A stretch of 64,000 nucleotides of DNA from Crocosphaera sp. (GCA_030065205.1 JASJDN010000011.1:1-64000), one strand, 5' to 3'. Shown: positions 8,053-18,139, counted from the stretch's first letter. Program-made: numbers and translations. The notes: generated by a model from the sequence alone, not told the origin.

Positions 8053-9066
8053 TTAACTTGTCGGTGCAATTTTTACTTCATTATTTAACATATTTCCTTC
8101 TTCCCAACTACTAATATTAGCGATGGTGGTTTCAGCGATCGCTGTTAAAGCATTTTTCGTAAAAAAGGCTTGATGAGCGGTAATGACTACATTTTGAAAA
8201 GACTGTAACAATTGAAACGTATCGTCTTTGATAATACCGTCAGAATAGTCCTCAAAAAACAGTTCTTCTTCTTCTTCATAAACATCAAAACCAACATAAC
8301 CAATCCGACGGGATTTGATGCCATCAATAACCGCACGAGTATTGACCAATTGTCCACGGCTAGTATTAATTAACATCACCCCTGGTTTCATTTGTTCAAT
8401 GGTTTCTTGATTGATTAGATGATGGGTTGATGGTAACAAGGGACAGTGCAGTGAAATAATATCGGACTGAGCTAATAATTCTGGTAAATCAACGTATTTA
8501 GCCCCTTCTATCCCTTTAAAATCCTCATTTGGATAAACATCATAGCCTAATAAATGACAACCAAATCCCTGCATAATTTGGGCAAAAATTGTCCCAATTT
8601 TCCCAGTCCCAATGACACCTACGGTACTATTATGTAAGTCAAATCCTAATAAACCATCTAAGGTAAAATTATCATCTCGAACTCGATTATAAGCTTTATT
8701 TAATTTACGATTTAACATCAAAATTAAACCCACTGCGTGTTCGGCTACTGCGTAGGGAGAATAGGCAGGAACTCTGACCACTTTTAACCCCAATTGAGCA
8801 GCCGCTTGTATATCAATCATATTATATCCAGCACATCGTAGGGCTATTAATTGAGTTCCTTGTTCAGCTAAACTCTTTAAGGTAGTCTCATCAGCTATAT
8901 CATTCACAAAGATGCAAATACAGGGAAACCCACTGGCTAAGGAAACTGTTTGCTCATTTAATTTAGTTTCAAAGTATTCCAATTCGTGAGGAGAATTAGC
9001 AGCTTGATTAGCCAAGTCTAAAAATTGACGATCGTAGGAACGGGTACTAAAAACAGCGACTTTCAT
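8053..9066 (-). CDS. ldhA: D-lactate dehydrogenase (2-hydroxyacid dehydrogenase family)
   Basis: The enzyme should reduce pyruvate to D-lactate with NADH during fermentation. It has 337 residues, the usual length for bacterial D-LDH. Features are the substrate-domain N-terminus MKVAVFSTRSYDRQFLD, the Rossmann motif VGVIGTGKIGTIFAQIM, catalytic Arg in LINTSRGQLVNT, Glu in the DVYEEEEELFFED block typical of LdhA, and catalytic His in VVITAHQAFFT. ATG 9066 is chosen because it begins the conserved beta strand; a longer frame to 9108 adds an unrelated leader. Phosphoketolase lies nearby on the same strand, consistent with a local fermentative set. Other 2-hydroxyacid substrates cannot be excluded. 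Confidence 0.88.
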   Translation of the reverse strand: MKVAVFSTRSYDRQFLDLANQAANSPHELEYFETKLNEQTVSLASGFPCICIFVNDIADETTLKSLAEQGTQLIALRCAGYNMIDIQAAAQLGLKVVRVPAYSPYAVAEHAVGLILMLNRKLNKAYNRVRDDNFTLDGLLGFDLHNSTVGVIGTGKIGTIFAQIMQGFGCHLLGYDVYPNEDFKGIEGAKYVDLPELLAQSDIISLHCPLLPSTHHLINQETIEQMKPGVMLINTSRGQLVNTRAVIDGIKSRRIGYVGFDVYEEEEELFFEDYSDGIIKDDTFQLLQSFQNVVITAHQAFFTKNALTAIAETTIANISSWEEGNMLNNEVKIAPTS

Positions 9067-9170
9067 AATAGGTAAAATTAAGGTTGATTTACTGTGTAAA
9101 CTGGACAATTAAAGGGTAACAAAATTATTAATACTGTCAAATTTATAGCCTCAATTAATTTATGGAATTA

Positions 9171-9749
9171 TTAATTATATTTAATTGGCCCAATAACACG
9201 ACAGGGATTTCCCACTGCTACTACATTATCGGGAATATTTTTAGTCACAATACTTCCAGCACCAATGACAGTATTATTCCCAATAATTACACCTGGAAGG
9301 ATAATGGAACTTCCCCCAATCCAAACGTTATCACTAATGGTAATCGGATAAGCCATTTCTTTACCTGACATTCTTTTTTGGGGATCAATAGGATGGGTTG
9401 CTGTATAAACTTGGACATTGGGACCAAACTTAACATTGTCACCAATTTTAACAAGATTACAATCAAGAATAATACATCCAAAATTAGCATAAAAGTTATC
9501 ACCAATCTCAATATTATAGCCATAATCACATCGAAAAGGTGATTCAATCCATACCTCTTTACTTGTGTTTAATAACTGTTGAATAATTTCCATTCTTTCT
9601 TCTGGACTACCATCAGGTATATCATTTAATTGTTGACATAATTTTTGTGCTTTTCTTCTATCTTGTAATAAGGTTTTGTCAAAAGCATTATAATACTCTC
9701 CTTTGAGCATTTTTTCTTTTTCTGTAATTGTGTTTTCTTGAATTTCCAT
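9171..9749 (-). CDS. Sugar O-acetyltransferase (maltose/galactoside acetyltransferase type)
   Basis: The 192-residue protein is a hexapeptide-repeat acetyltransferase of the Maa/LacA type that would transfer acetyl from acetyl-CoA to a sugar. The N-terminal cap TEKEKMLKGEYYNAFDKTLL is typical. The left-handed beta helix covers about 70-185, with IEIGDNFYANFGCIILD, ATHPIDPQKR holding the catalytic His, VWIGGSSIILPGVIIGNNTV and VAVGNPCRVI. It lies downstream of phosphoketolase but is separated from it by a strong terminator, so it is probably transcribed alone. The natural acceptor is unknown. Confidence 0.88.
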   Translation of the reverse strand: MEIQENTITEKEKMLKGEYYNAFDKTLLQDRRKAQKLCQQLNDIPDGSPEERMEIIQQLLNTSKEVWIESPFRCDYGYNIEIGDNFYANFGCIILDCNLVKIGDNVKFGPNVQVYTATHPIDPQKRMSGKEMAYPITISDNVWIGGSSIILPGVIIGNNTVIGAGSIVTKNIPDNVVAVGNPCRVIGPIKYN

Positions 9750-9783
9750 AGATATATATCAATCTTGTTTCAATAAAATAGAA

Positions 9784-9817
9784 AAGGCATAAGATTTAAT
9801 CTTTTTTCTTATGCCTT
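9784..9817 (-). terminator. Rho-independent terminator of phosphoketolase
   Basis: Perfect 10-bp arms AAGGCATAAG (9784-9793) and CTTATGCCTT (9808-9817) enclose a 14-nt loop. On the minus strand the stem is followed by TTTTC. It begins 35 bp after the phosphoketolase stop codon. Confidence 0.8.
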
Positions 9818-9851
9818 ACTATTTAGACCTAAATACCCTTAATTGGCACTT

Positions 9852-12260
9852 TTAAAACGGCCATTTCCAGTTAGTAATTTCAGGTTTATCAATGCCATTT
9901 TCATAGGCATAAGCTCGATGTTCAATAATGGCATTCTTCATGCGTTGTTGAACATATGCTGCAGCCGAGCCTAACTTGGGGACGCGATTAATGACATCTA
10001 AAACTAAGTTAAAGCGATCAATTTGGTTATTGATAGCTAACTCTAACGGCGTGTTAATATTACCCTTTTCTTTGTAGCCGCGAACATGAAGATTAGGATG
10101 ATTAGTACGGCGATAAGTTAACTTATGAATTAACCAAGGATAGCCATGAAAATTGAAGATGATGGGTTTATCAACCGTAAACAAGGTATCAAAATCCCAA
10201 TCAGATAACCCATGAGGATGTTCTGATTCAGGTTGCAATTTAAACAAGTCCACTACGTTAACAAAACGGACTTTTAAATCTGGAAATTCTTCCCTTAAAA
10301 TAGCTGTGGCTGCTAGGGCTTCTCTGGTGGCCACATCTCCACAACAAGCCATAATGACATCGGGTTCATCGGGAGCTTTTCCACAGTCATCGTTACTAGC
10401 CCATTCCCAAATACCAATGCCTTTGGTACAGTGTTTAATGGCTTCGTCCATGCTTAAATATTGCAGATGTTTTTGTTTATCAGCAACAATCACATTGACG
10501 TAATCTTTACTCTTTAAACAGTGATCGGCAACGGATAATAAACAGTTAACATCGGGTGGAAAATAAACCCGAACTACCTCTGCACTCTTATTCGTAACTA
10601 AGTCCACGTAACCCGGATCTTGGTGAGAAAACCCGTTATGATCTTGTCGCCAAACCGTCGAAGAAAGGAGAATATTTAAAGAAGAAATGGGCGCACGCCA
10701 AGGCACTTCATTCTTACAAATATCGAGCCATTTTGCGTGTTGATTAAACATAGAATCAACCACATGGGCAAAGGCTTCATAGGTGTGGAAAAAGCCATGA
10801 CGACCGGTTAATAAATACCCTTCTAACCATCCTTGTAGGGTGTGTTCACTTAACATTTCCATCACCCGACCATCGGTGGTGATTTCTGTGCCATCCGCAT
10901 CCGCATCAATAATATCAGCCATCCAGACTTTTTTGCTGGCTTCATAGATGGCATTAAGGCGGTTAGAAGCGGTTTCATCTGGTCCAAAGACACGAAACGT
11001 ATTCATGTTATTGGCCATAACATCCCGTAAAAATACACCCAAAGGCCGAGTGTTTTCTGCTTCTAGGGCACCGGGTTGGGTTACGTCTACGCCGTATTCC
11101 CGAAAATCCGGCATTTTCAGGTCTTTTCTCAGTAAACCGCCGTTGGCATTGGGATTAGCACTCATACGACGGGTTCCGATGGGGGCTAACTCTTTTAACT
11201 CAGGTAACAGTTTTCCTGTGTCATCAAAGAGTTCTTCGGGTTGGTAGCTTTTTAACCAATCTTCTAGGATCTTAATATGTTCGGGGTTGCCGTGCATTCC
11301 CGATAAGGGGACTTGGTGCGATCGCCAGAAGTCTTCGGTCTTTTTACCATCGACTTCCTTGGGTCCAGTCCATCCTTTGGGAGACCGTAAGACAATCATA
11401 GGCCACATAGGCCGCTTGGCTACCCCACTGCTACGGGCTTCGCTTTGGATCTGTTTAATCTCTGCGATCGCTGTTTCTAGGGTAGCAGCCATTGCTTGGT
11501 GCATCAACTCAGGCTCAGAACCTTCGACGAAATAGGGCTTATAACCGTACCCTTTGAAGAGACATTCGAGTTCTTCGTGAGAAATGCGGGCTAAAATGGT
11601 GGGGTTAGCAATTTTATAACCGTTGAGGTGCAAAATGGGTAAAACGGCACCATCACGGATGGGATTAATAAATTTGTTGGAATGCCAAGCAGTAGCCAAC
11701 GGACCGGTTTCTGCTTCTCCATCCCCTACCACAGCAACGGTAATAAGATCCGGATTATCTAGGATAGAACCGTAAGCATGGGATAAACTATACCCTAATT
11801 CCCCTCCTTCATGGATCGAGCCAGGGGTTTCTGGGGTGCAATGACTTCCAATCCCACCAGGGAAAGAAAATTGTTTGAAAAAGGCTTTCATTCCTTCTTC
11901 ATCTTCACTTTTATCGGGGTAAACTTCTGAGTAGGTTCCTTCTAAATAAACCGGTCCTAATACCCCTGGCGCACCATGGCCCGGACCTGCCATATAAACA
12001 ACATCTAGGTCGTGTTTTTTGATGAGGCGATTAAGATGAATATAGATAAAACTTAAGCCAGGACTTGATCCCCAATGACCTAATAAACGATTTTTAACAT
12101 GGTCTTCGCTTAAGGATTCTTTGAGTAAAGGATTGTCTTTTAAATAGATCATGCCAACGGCTAAATAGTTACAAGCACGCCAGTAAGCATGGATTTTTCT
12201 TAATTCTTCGGAGGATAAAGGAGTCTGTTCTAGTGTTGGTTTATCGGGTGTTGCAACCAT
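9852..12260 (-). CDS. xfp: Phosphoketolase (xylulose-5-phosphate/fructose-6-phosphate)
   Basis: The thiamine-diphosphate enzyme cleaves xylulose 5-phosphate or fructose 6-phosphate to acetyl phosphate plus a C3 or C4 aldose phosphate. The 802-residue length matches the family. Motifs include YLAVGMIYL near the N-terminus, [39 protein letters not shown], the ThDP-binding block [20 protein letters not shown], and [17 protein letters not shown] in the second half. Cytosolic. In cyanobacteria phosphoketolase supports acetyl-phosphate formation from Calvin-cycle sugars. No acetate kinase or phosphotransacetylase gene is adjacent. It is monocistronic, with a strong terminator downstream. Confidence 0.96.
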   Translation of the reverse strand: MVATPDKPTLEQTPLSSEELRKIHAYWRACNYLAVGMIYLKDNPLLKESLSEDHVKNRLLGHWGSSPGLSFIYIHLNRLIKKHDLDVVYMAGPGHGAPGVLGPVYLEGTYSEVYPDKSEDEEGMKAFFKQFSFPGGIGSHCTPETPGSIHEGGELGYSLSHAYGSILDNPDLITVAVVGDGEAETGPLATAWHSNKFINPIRDGAVLPILHLNGYKIANPTILARISHEELECLFKGYGYKPYFVEGSEPELMHQAMAATLETAIAEIKQIQSEARSSGVAKRPMWPMIVLRSPKGWTGPKEVDGKKTEDFWRSHQVPLSGMHGNPEHIKILEDWLKSYQPEELFDDTGKLLPELKELAPIGTRRMSANPNANGGLLRKDLKMPDFREYGVDVTQPGALEAENTRPLGVFLRDVMANNMNTFRVFGPDETASNRLNAIYEASKKVWMADIIDADADGTEITTDGRVMEMLSEHTLQGWLEGYLLTGRHGFFHTYEAFAHVVDSMFNQHAKWLDICKNEVPWRAPISSLNILLSSTVWRQDHNGFSHQDPGYVDLVTNKSAEVVRVYFPPDVNCLLSVADHCLKSKDYVNVIVADKQKHLQYLSMDEAIKHCTKGIGIWEWASNDDCGKAPDEPDVIMACCGDVATREALAATAILREEFPDLKVRFVNVVDLFKLQPESEHPHGLSDWDFDTLFTVDKPIIFNFHGYPWLIHKLTYRRTNHPNLHVRGYKEKGNINTPLELAINNQIDRFNLVLDVINRVPKLGSAAAYVQQRMKNAIIEHRAYAYENGIDKPEITNWKWPF

Positions 12261-12494
12261 AGTTATCCGTTGTTTAAAAAATCTAGAGTGACACAGCCAA
12301 TTAATACTGACTGATTGTACTCGTTTTTCATTTGTCTTTGTTTATAACAGATTTTTGTTAGAATTGTTGCCTAAGAAATAATAAATTATCTTTTGATAAG
12401 ACTATTTTAACGTCATGTTAACTTTAGGTAGGGGTCAACAACCGTTAACAGTTTAAACGATGAAACCTAATGACATCTTACGATTAAAATATAA
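12261..12494. other. Gap between phosphoketolase and tRNA-Ala
   Basis: AT-rich region of about 230 bp with no ORF I can support. It must hold the phosphoketolase promoter and leader. I see no strong hairpin or riboswitch-like conserved segment. Confidence 0.5.
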
Positions 12495-12567
12495 TGGAGA
12501 ATAGCGGACTTGAACCGCTGACATCCTGCTTGCAAAGCAGGCGCTCTACCAACTGAGCTAATCCCCC
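12495..12567 (-). tRNA. tRNA-Ala (UGC)
   Basis: Read on the minus strand, the gene starts GGGGGATTAGCTCAGTTGG. Its acceptor arm GGGGGAT pairs with ATTCTCC (two G-U pairs), its anticodon stem is CCTGC/GCAGG with loop TTTGCAA (anticodon TGC), and its T arm contains GGTTCAAGTCC. The discriminator base is A at 12495 and CCA is not encoded. This is an isolated tRNA gene upstream of phosphoketolase. Confidence 0.96.
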
Positions 12568-12704
12568 AGGCGAAATAACCGACGATTTTTTTGTGTCGAT
12601 ATTTTACTCACTCTTACAATTATATACAGACTTCTCTAAAATAAGCAAGGGGTAAGTCAAAATTTTTTGGGTGAACCCCGAACGCTGAACTCTGAACTCT
12701 CAAT

Positions 12705-13592
12705 ATGCGTTACACTGTTGCTACTTTCTACAAATTCCTTCCTTTTCCCGACTGTGCTGACAAAAAAGACTTATTTTTAGAAGAATGTCACAAACACGAC
12801 CTAAAAGGCACTATATTATTATCCCAAGAAGGCATCAACGGAACCATCGCCGGAACGGCTGATAATATTGAAGCGGTTATCAACTATTTACGCAAGGATG
12901 AACGGTTAGCTGACTTAGAGGTTAAATATTCTATTGCTGATGATCTTCCATTTGAACGGATAAAAGTACGCTTAAAAAAGGAAATTGTTACCTTAGGATT
13001 GCCAGAAGTGGACCCTAATGAACAAGTAGGAACCTATGTAACCCCTGAACAATGGAATGACTTAATTAAGGATGAAGAAACTATCGTTATCGATACCAGA
13101 AATAATTATGAAGTGGATATCGGAACGTTTCAAGGTGCAATTAATCCTCAAACTCAATCGTTTAGAGAATTTCCTGACTATGTTCAGCAAAATTTAGACC
13201 CCGATAAGCATAAAAAAATTGCTATGTTTTGTACGGGAGGAATACGCTGTGAAAAAGCAACGTCTTTCTTGTTAAAACAAGGATTTTCGGAAGTTTATCA
13301 TCTCAAAGGTGGCATTTTAAAGTATTTAGAAGAAGTTCCAGAAGAGAAAAGTTTGTGGCAAGGAGAATGTTTTGTGTTTGATGAAAGAGTTGCTGTCAAA
13401 CATCACTTAGAAATTGGTAGTTATGAAATGTGTTTAGGGTGTGGTCATCCCATTTCAGAAACGGATAAAACTTCCTCAAAATATGAAAAAGGTGTGTCTT
13501 GTCCCCATTGCTACGATGATTTAACTCCTGAAAAAATAGCTAAGCAACGAGAAAAACAGAAACAACTCTTACAACAGAAAACAACAAAATAA
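12705..13592 (+). CDS. trhO: tRNA uridine(34) hydroxylase TrhO (rhodanese family)
   Basis: TrhO makes 5-hydroxyuridine at the tRNA wobble position in an oxygen-dependent way. The 295-residue protein has the N-terminal acylphosphatase-like domain (LKGTILLSQEGINGTIAGT) and a rhodanese domain with Cys176 in MFCTGGIRCEKATSFLL. It ends with a zinc-ribbon-like tail, CLGCGHP and CPHC. These are the YceA/TrhO hallmarks. It is followed after 2 bp by cbiD, so the two are co-transcribed; a functional link is not obvious. ATG 12705 begins the conserved YTVATFYKF strand. Confidence 0.92.
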   Translation: MRYTVATFYKFLPFPDCADKKDLFLEECHKHDLKGTILLSQEGINGTIAGTADNIEAVINYLRKDERLADLEVKYSIADDLPFERIKVRLKKEIVTLGLPEVDPNEQVGTYVTPEQWNDLIKDEETIVIDTRNNYEVDIGTFQGAINPQTQSFREFPDYVQQNLDPDKHKKIAMFCTGGIRCEKATSFLLKQGFSEVYHLKGGILKYLEEVPEEKSLWQGECFVFDERVAVKHHLEIGSYEMCLGCGHPISETDKTSSKYEKGVSCPHCYDDLTPEKIAKQREKQKQLLQQKTTK

Positions 13593-13594
13593 AT

Positions 13595-14722
13595 ATGATA
13601 CAAGCTCACTCTGGTTATACGTTACCTGTGTTCGCTTGTGCCTCTGCGATCGCAGCTTTAAACCATTTACAAAATCAAGAAAACAAAGAAACAGTTTCTT
13701 TCAATTTAATAGAACCGAATGAAATTGTTTCTATTCCCATTCAACAAGTTGCCAAAATAAACAATAATATGGCTTTAGCTATTACGTTAAGTGATCCTGG
13801 AGAAAACTTAGATTTGACTCGAAATACACCCATTTGGGCAATAGTAGAATTGAGAGCAAATAGTAACCAAAATGAACAAGAACAAATCATCATTCAAGGC
13901 GGTGAAGGAATAGGTAAACAAATTAATCATAATAACAAAGATGCTATTTATTCCTACGCAACTCAATTATTAAAGCACAACTTACAACCCTATTTAAACG
14001 ATACAGAAGCGATTACAGTAACCATTACCTTACCCGAAGGAAAAAAGTTAGCCAAACGCACCTCAAATGAAGCATTTGGAGTCATAGAAGGACTATCCTT
14101 ATTAGGAACTTCTGGGATTTCTCAACCTTTAAGTTCTCCTCAACAATTAGAGCGTTATCGACAGGAATTAAGAGAAAAAGCAGAACAATTTGATACCTTA
14201 GTATTTTGTATAGGAGAAAATGGCTTGGATTTAGCTAGAAAATTGGGAATCAATCCCCAACAATTAATCAAAACAGCTAACTGGTTAGGTCCTTTATTAG
14301 TAACAGCAGCTATAGAAAAAATCAATGGCATTTTATTATTTGGATATCATGGAAAACTAATAAAATTAGCAGGAGGAATTTTCCATACTCATCATCATTT
14401 AGCCGACGGAAGATTAGAAATATTAATTACTCATGGGGTAAAAGTAGGATTAGACACAACAATTCTACAAGAACTTTTGACCTGTGAAACCACAGAAGCA
14501 GGATTACAATTATTGAGAAAAATAGATGCAGAAACACAGAATAATTGGACGGAAAAAATTTATAATTCTATGGTAGAAATGATTGACAAAAGAACTAAAT
14601 TATACATTAGAAAATATGTTGATTTTGATGTTAATATTGGCTCAATTGTTTTTGGACGCGATCGCAATATTATTATGGTTAGTGAAACCGGAAAAGTATT
14701 ACAGAATAAATTAACAAATTAA
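13595..14722 (+). CDS. cbiD: Cobalt-precorrin-5B (C1)-methyltransferase CbiD
   Basis: CbiD methylates C1 of cobalt-precorrin-5B in the oxygen-independent corrin pathway using S-adenosylmethionine. The 375-residue length is typical. Family signatures are SGYTLPVFACASAIAALNHL at the start, LSDPGENLDLTRNTPIWA, IIQGGEGIGKQ, LPEGKKLAKRTSNEAFGV and LLFGYHGKLIKLAGGIFHTH. No other cobalamin gene lies in the window, which fits the scattered cob/cbi genes of cyanobacteria. It starts 2 bp after the trhO stop. Confidence 0.93.
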   Translation: MIQAHSGYTLPVFACASAIAALNHLQNQENKETVSFNLIEPNEIVSIPIQQVAKINNNMALAITLSDPGENLDLTRNTPIWAIVELRANSNQNEQEQIIIQGGEGIGKQINHNNKDAIYSYATQLLKHNLQPYLNDTEAITVTITLPEGKKLAKRTSNEAFGVIEGLSLLGTSGISQPLSSPQQLERYRQELREKAEQFDTLVFCIGENGLDLARKLGINPQQLIKTANWLGPLLVTAAIEKINGILLFGYHGKLIKLAGGIFHTHHHLADGRLEILITHGVKVGLDTTILQELLTCETTEAGLQLLRKIDAETQNNWTEKIYNSMVEMIDKRTKLYIRKYVDFDVNIGSIVFGRDRNIIMVSETGKVLQNKLTN

Positions 14723-14793
14723 TCAGGAAACCAGTCATCCGAAAGTGCATGATCAAGAGAAATATTATTGTCACTTTTACTATTATAACTTAA

Positions 14794-15564
14794 CTAAACA
14801 AGAAGGGATTTAATACTCTTTAAGGGATCATCTACCCCCAGCCATTTTGCCCATAATTGACTGATTTGTTGATCCCATAAGTCATAACTTTTTTGTTTGT
14901 TTATGCTAAAACGCCAGGGTATAGGAATATTATAATAACCATTATAAGCCCCAGAAATGGCTGCTGTTATCCCAAGAATGACAGGATGGTTAAATTGAAA
15001 TGCTTGTAAAATACTAAGTTTAAAATTGTTTGGAGTCCGAGAAAAACAGTATAATGCTAATAATAAATAGTTATTATCTAAGACAGTTTTTTGTCGAAAC
15101 TGTTGCTTTATTTCTGTTAATGGAGTTTGATTTTCTAAAAATATCTGTAGTTTTTCTAGAGAGGGAGAGAGATTAGAAATATTTTTTATCAGGTCATCCT
15201 CTTGCTTTAAAATTGAGTTAATAATTTGTCTAAATAATAGGATATCATTGATTATTGATTTATCTATAATATTAGATTGGTTGATTTTTTCTAACTGTTC
15301 AGATAAAAAGGTTTCTGTTTCATGAAAAAAGAGAATAAGAGATAAAATGCTTAAAATAAATCCTCCTGAACTAATAGAGGAATCTTTCGGTGCGATCGCT
15401 TCACAAGTTTCTATAGATATTGTTTCATTTTTAATCAAATCTATGCTAATTTTCTGATTAGTTATTTCCCAGTTAAGTAATGTTTGTTTTTGCTCTATCA
15501 TTCTCTGAGCAATGATGACTCCTAATAAGGTTCCTCGAAAACGATGTAATAGAGATTGACTCAT
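14794..15564 (-). CDS. Divergent ADP-ribosylglycohydrolase-like protein
   Basis: This 256-residue protein starts LLHRFRGTLLGVIIAQ and has a C-terminal GITAAISGAYNGYYNIPIPW segment. Both resemble ADP-ribosylglycohydrolase family ends (the family has RxxGxLLG at the start and a late GAxxGxxxIP block). The acidic residues that bind the two magnesium ions are not recognisable: the late block reads AAISGAYNG where active enzymes carry D-x-x-A. It is therefore probably a catalytically inactive relative. The gene is very AT-rich. It is convergent with cbiD and downstream of DUF1517. Function unknown; fold call moderate. Confidence 0.5.
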   Translation of the reverse strand: MSQSLLHRFRGTLLGVIIAQRMIEQKQTLLNWEITNQKISIDLIKNETISIETCEAIAPKDSSISSGGFILSILSLILFFHETETFLSEQLEKINQSNIIDKSIINDILLFRQIINSILKQEDDLIKNISNLSPSLEKLQIFLENQTPLTEIKQQFRQKTVLDNNYLLLALYCFSRTPNNFKLSILQAFQFNHPVILGITAAISGAYNGYYNIPIPWRFSINKQKSYDLWDQQISQLWAKWLGVDDPLKSIKSLLV

Positions 15565-15675
15565 GATTTTTTATTTAACAAGGCAATAATAAAAGTTTGT
15601 AGCACAATCTTTAAAATAAAAAGTCAGTTAAAAAGATGTTACTACAAACTCATAAAATAGATTTGAGAAGATGGT

Positions 15676-16728
15676 TTATCCTAATTCTACCATATTCGTA
15701 TATTCGCTAATAAATTCATCATAGGTTAAACTATCATTTGCGGTTTGTGGACTCCAAATTAATTCAAATTTTAGTAAATAATCAGCCGGCATCGAACCGA
15801 GAGTATTTAAGGCCATTGTTAAGTCATCGGGGGTTCTAATATCTTCAAATAATGGTTTATCGTGTGCTGTTCCTACTAATAACGTGACCACAATATACAT
15901 CGCTGACTCATCATCAGGAGAAACAACCGATTTTTGTCTAATATTTCCCTCTACATTCGATAGGGTTTCTGAACTTAACTTACTTCTTTCTTCTAAGGAT
16001 AAACTATCAAATTTGGCTTCTGCTTTATTAATGTGAATTTTTTGAAAACTGTTAACATGATGTGTCCAATATTCAGAATTTCTGAGTAAGATTAAAATAG
16101 ATTCTTGTAGTAATTTTTTTAGTCCTTCTTCTGTACTGGTATCTGCTGTTAAACTTAATTCAGTTAATCCCAATTGAACGTCGGTTGCTGATGCTAATAA
16201 AGCAATTTGTAATTTAGAAATAGTAACAATATTATTATCCCGTTCTTTTTGGTAAGCAGCAGCTACCTTATCGTTATTATTACTAGAAAGTGCTGATTTT
16301 ATCACACTATAAACGATAGCAAAGAGAACCAGTCCAGTAAACCCAAATAAAACTAATCCGAGCAATATACCTAACCATCGTTCTGTACCACTGCTGTAAT
16401 AGGTTCGGGAACTGGAATAGTTACGAGAATTATTATTATAATATCCAGGAGAATTATTATAAGAACGACTAGGAGTGGATGAACGACTCCGCGATCGTGA
16501 TCCTGATGAACTGCGAGAACTTCCAGAAGAAGAACGACCACTAGAACGAGAGGAACCGCGACTAAATGACCCTCCTCCACTGCGTCCCCCACTGCTTCTT
16601 GCTTGTGCTTCGCTTTGGACGGTTAACCAACTATTAGTTGTGTTAGGTATTTGTGGTGTTTCGATGGTATTGATGGTGGCGATCGCTGCAACCGTTGCCA
16701 AGAATAATTTTGTTGTCTTTTGTAACAT
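15676..16728 (-). CDS. DUF1517 membrane-anchored protein
   Basis: The 350-residue protein has an N-terminal hydrophobic signal, a long Ser/Arg-rich low-complexity stretch (about 44-112, with repeated SGRSS-like and SRS units), and one transmembrane helix (about 118-142, WLGILLGLVLFGFTGLVLFA). A DUF1517 domain follows (about 160-345: VQLGLTELSLTADTSTEEG, MYIVVTLLVGTAHDKPLF). Plants and cyanobacteria share the family; plant members are in thylakoids. Function unknown. It is divergent from nrdB across a 321-bp gap. Confidence 0.82.
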   Translation of the reverse strand: MLQKTTKLFLATVAAIATINTIETPQIPNTTNSWLTVQSEAQARSSGGRSGGGSFSRGSSRSSGRSSSGSSRSSSGSRSRSRSSTPSRSYNNSPGYYNNNSRNYSSSRTYYSSGTERWLGILLGLVLFGFTGLVLFAIVYSVIKSALSSNNNDKVAAAYQKERDNNIVTISKLQIALLASATDVQLGLTELSLTADTSTEEGLKKLLQESILILLRNSEYWTHHVNSFQKIHINKAEAKFDSLSLEERSKLSSETLSNVEGNIRQKSVVSPDDESAMYIVVTLLVGTAHDKPLFEDIRTPDDLTMALNTLGSMPADYLLKFELIWSPQTANDSLTYDEFISEYTNMVELG

Positions 16729-17049
16729 GATTCATCATTATCTCTGCCTACTATTATAAGGGTTCCCAAAACTTTCCTATTTTATTAACAGAAAAAACTG
16801 CTTTCATGTGAGGGCAGTTTTTTCTTATACTAAGTAGGTTGACTAATCTTATCGAACCTTAGATAATAAGTATTTATGAACTAAAAAAGCGGAGGATATT
16901 GTATTTTTTTGTTTTCTACTTGCTGATTCGCTGAATATGAGCCAAAGTTGAGGACTTTCTTGATTTTTTCTTTAAAAAATCAATACTAACTAACTGATAA
17001 AAAAAAATCTTCTATAATCAAAAGATGTAACTTTATTTTACACTCAAAA
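16729..17049. promoter_or_regulatory. Divergent promoter region DUF1517/nrdB
   Basis: No gene is supported in this 321-bp gap. It contains a perfect bidirectional terminator-like hairpin (16792-16823) and a TATAAT at 17013-17018, which would place an nrdB transcript start about 25-30 bp before the ATG. No clear -35 element and no paired NrdR boxes were recognised. Confidence 0.4.
16792..16823. terminator. Bidirectional terminator-like hairpin in a divergent promoter
   Basis: AAAAAACTGC (16792-16801) pairs perfectly with GCAGTTTTTT (16814-16823) around a 12-nt loop, leaving a T6 tract on either strand. It sits upstream of both neighbouring genes, so it cannot end either of their transcripts. 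It could be a leader attenuator or the end of a small RNA. Confidence 0.6.
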
Positions 17050-18108
17050 ATGGTTGTTACTAATCAAACAGAAATGCCCATCAATCCCATCTTCAACCCA
17101 GAAGGAGATGATACTATCGAAAACCGTTCTATCTGGTTTGGTAATACAACAAATTTAATGCAATTAAATGATGTTCGTTATACTTGGGCGGTTGGTTTAT
17201 ATCAACAAATGCGGGAAAATTTTTGGATTCCTCAAAGGTTGGATGTTACCCAAGATGTTACTGATTATGCTAATTTAACGGACGATGAACGGTATGCTTA
17301 TGATGGAATTTTATCTTATCTTACTTTTTTAGATTCGGTTCAAACTTGTAACATTCCTCATTTAAAAAGTAGCATTACTGCCCCAGAAATTAGCTTATGT
17401 ATGGCTGAACAAATTTCTCAAGAAGGAATGCACAACCAAAGTTATCAATATCTCATTGAAACCATTATTCCTCCAGAAAGAAGAACCCAAGTTTATGAAT
17501 TTTGGCGTACCGATAAAGTGCTAAAAGATCGCTGTGAATTTATCGCTAAATTGTATCAAAAATACATTGATGATGCCACACCAGAAAACTATTTTGTTGC
17601 ATTAATGGCTGACTTTCTATTAGAAGGACTCTACTTTTATAATGGGTTTATTTACTTCTATAATTTAGCTTCTCGGATGTTGATGCCAGGTTCTGCTGAC
17701 ATTTTCAAAATGATTAACCGAGATGAGTTAAGTCACGTTAGACTATATCAAAAACTAATTCCAGAAGCAAGAAAAGTTTTTCCCCATTCTGTTGAACAAA
17801 TTTATGAAATGTTTGACATGGCGGTTAATTATGAGTGTCGCTGGACGAATCATATTGTAGGTAACAATATCTTGGGAATTACTGAGTCAAGTACGGAAAA
17901 ATATACGAAGTATTTGGCTAATATTAGATTACGTTCTATTGGTTTAGAACCCCTTTATCCTGAACCGAAATATAATAAGAGTCCCTACACTCATTTAGAA
18001 CGTTTTTCTGATACCAAAAAAGAAGCACATACTAAGGCCAATTTCTTTGAAGCGACTGTTACCAGTTATGTTATGTCTTCTGGGGTTACAGGATGGGATG
18101 AAATTTAG
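17050..18108 (+). CDS. nrdB: Class I ribonucleotide reductase small subunit (beta)
   Basis: The di-metal subunit generates the radical for dNTP synthesis by the alpha subunit. All expected residues can be seen in the 352-residue product: metal ligands Asp95 (TFLDSVQ), Glu125 and His128 (QEGMHNQSY), Glu192 (LLEGLYFYNGF), and Glu226 and His229 (RDELSHVRLY), plus the radical Tyr132 four residues after His128. It is therefore a Tyr-radical type, not the Phe (class Ic) type. The large subunit is not in the window. It is transcribed alone; a degenerate 61-bp repeat lies 31 bp past its stop codon. Confidence 0.95.
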   Translation: MVVTNQTEMPINPIFNPEGDDTIENRSIWFGNTTNLMQLNDVRYTWAVGLYQQMRENFWIPQRLDVTQDVTDYANLTDDERYAYDGILSYLTFLDSVQTCNIPHLKSSITAPEISLCMAEQISQEGMHNQSYQYLIETIIPPERRTQVYEFWRTDKVLKDRCEFIAKLYQKYIDDATPENYFVALMADFLLEGLYFYNGFIYFYNLASRMLMPGSADIFKMINRDELSHVRLYQKLIPEARKVFPHSVEQIYEMFDMAVNYECRWTNHIVGNNILGITESSTEKYTKYLANIRLRSIGLEPLYPEPKYNKSPYTHLERFSDTKKEAHTKANFFEATVTSYVMSSGVTGWDEI

Positions 18109-18139
18109 TTTTTGTTAAACCAAATTTCACTATTTTTAG

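Noticed and set aside
16475-16759. Arg/Glu/Pro-rich plus-strand frame
   Set aside because: It is the antisense of the Ser/Arg-rich low-complexity segment of the DUF1517 gene.
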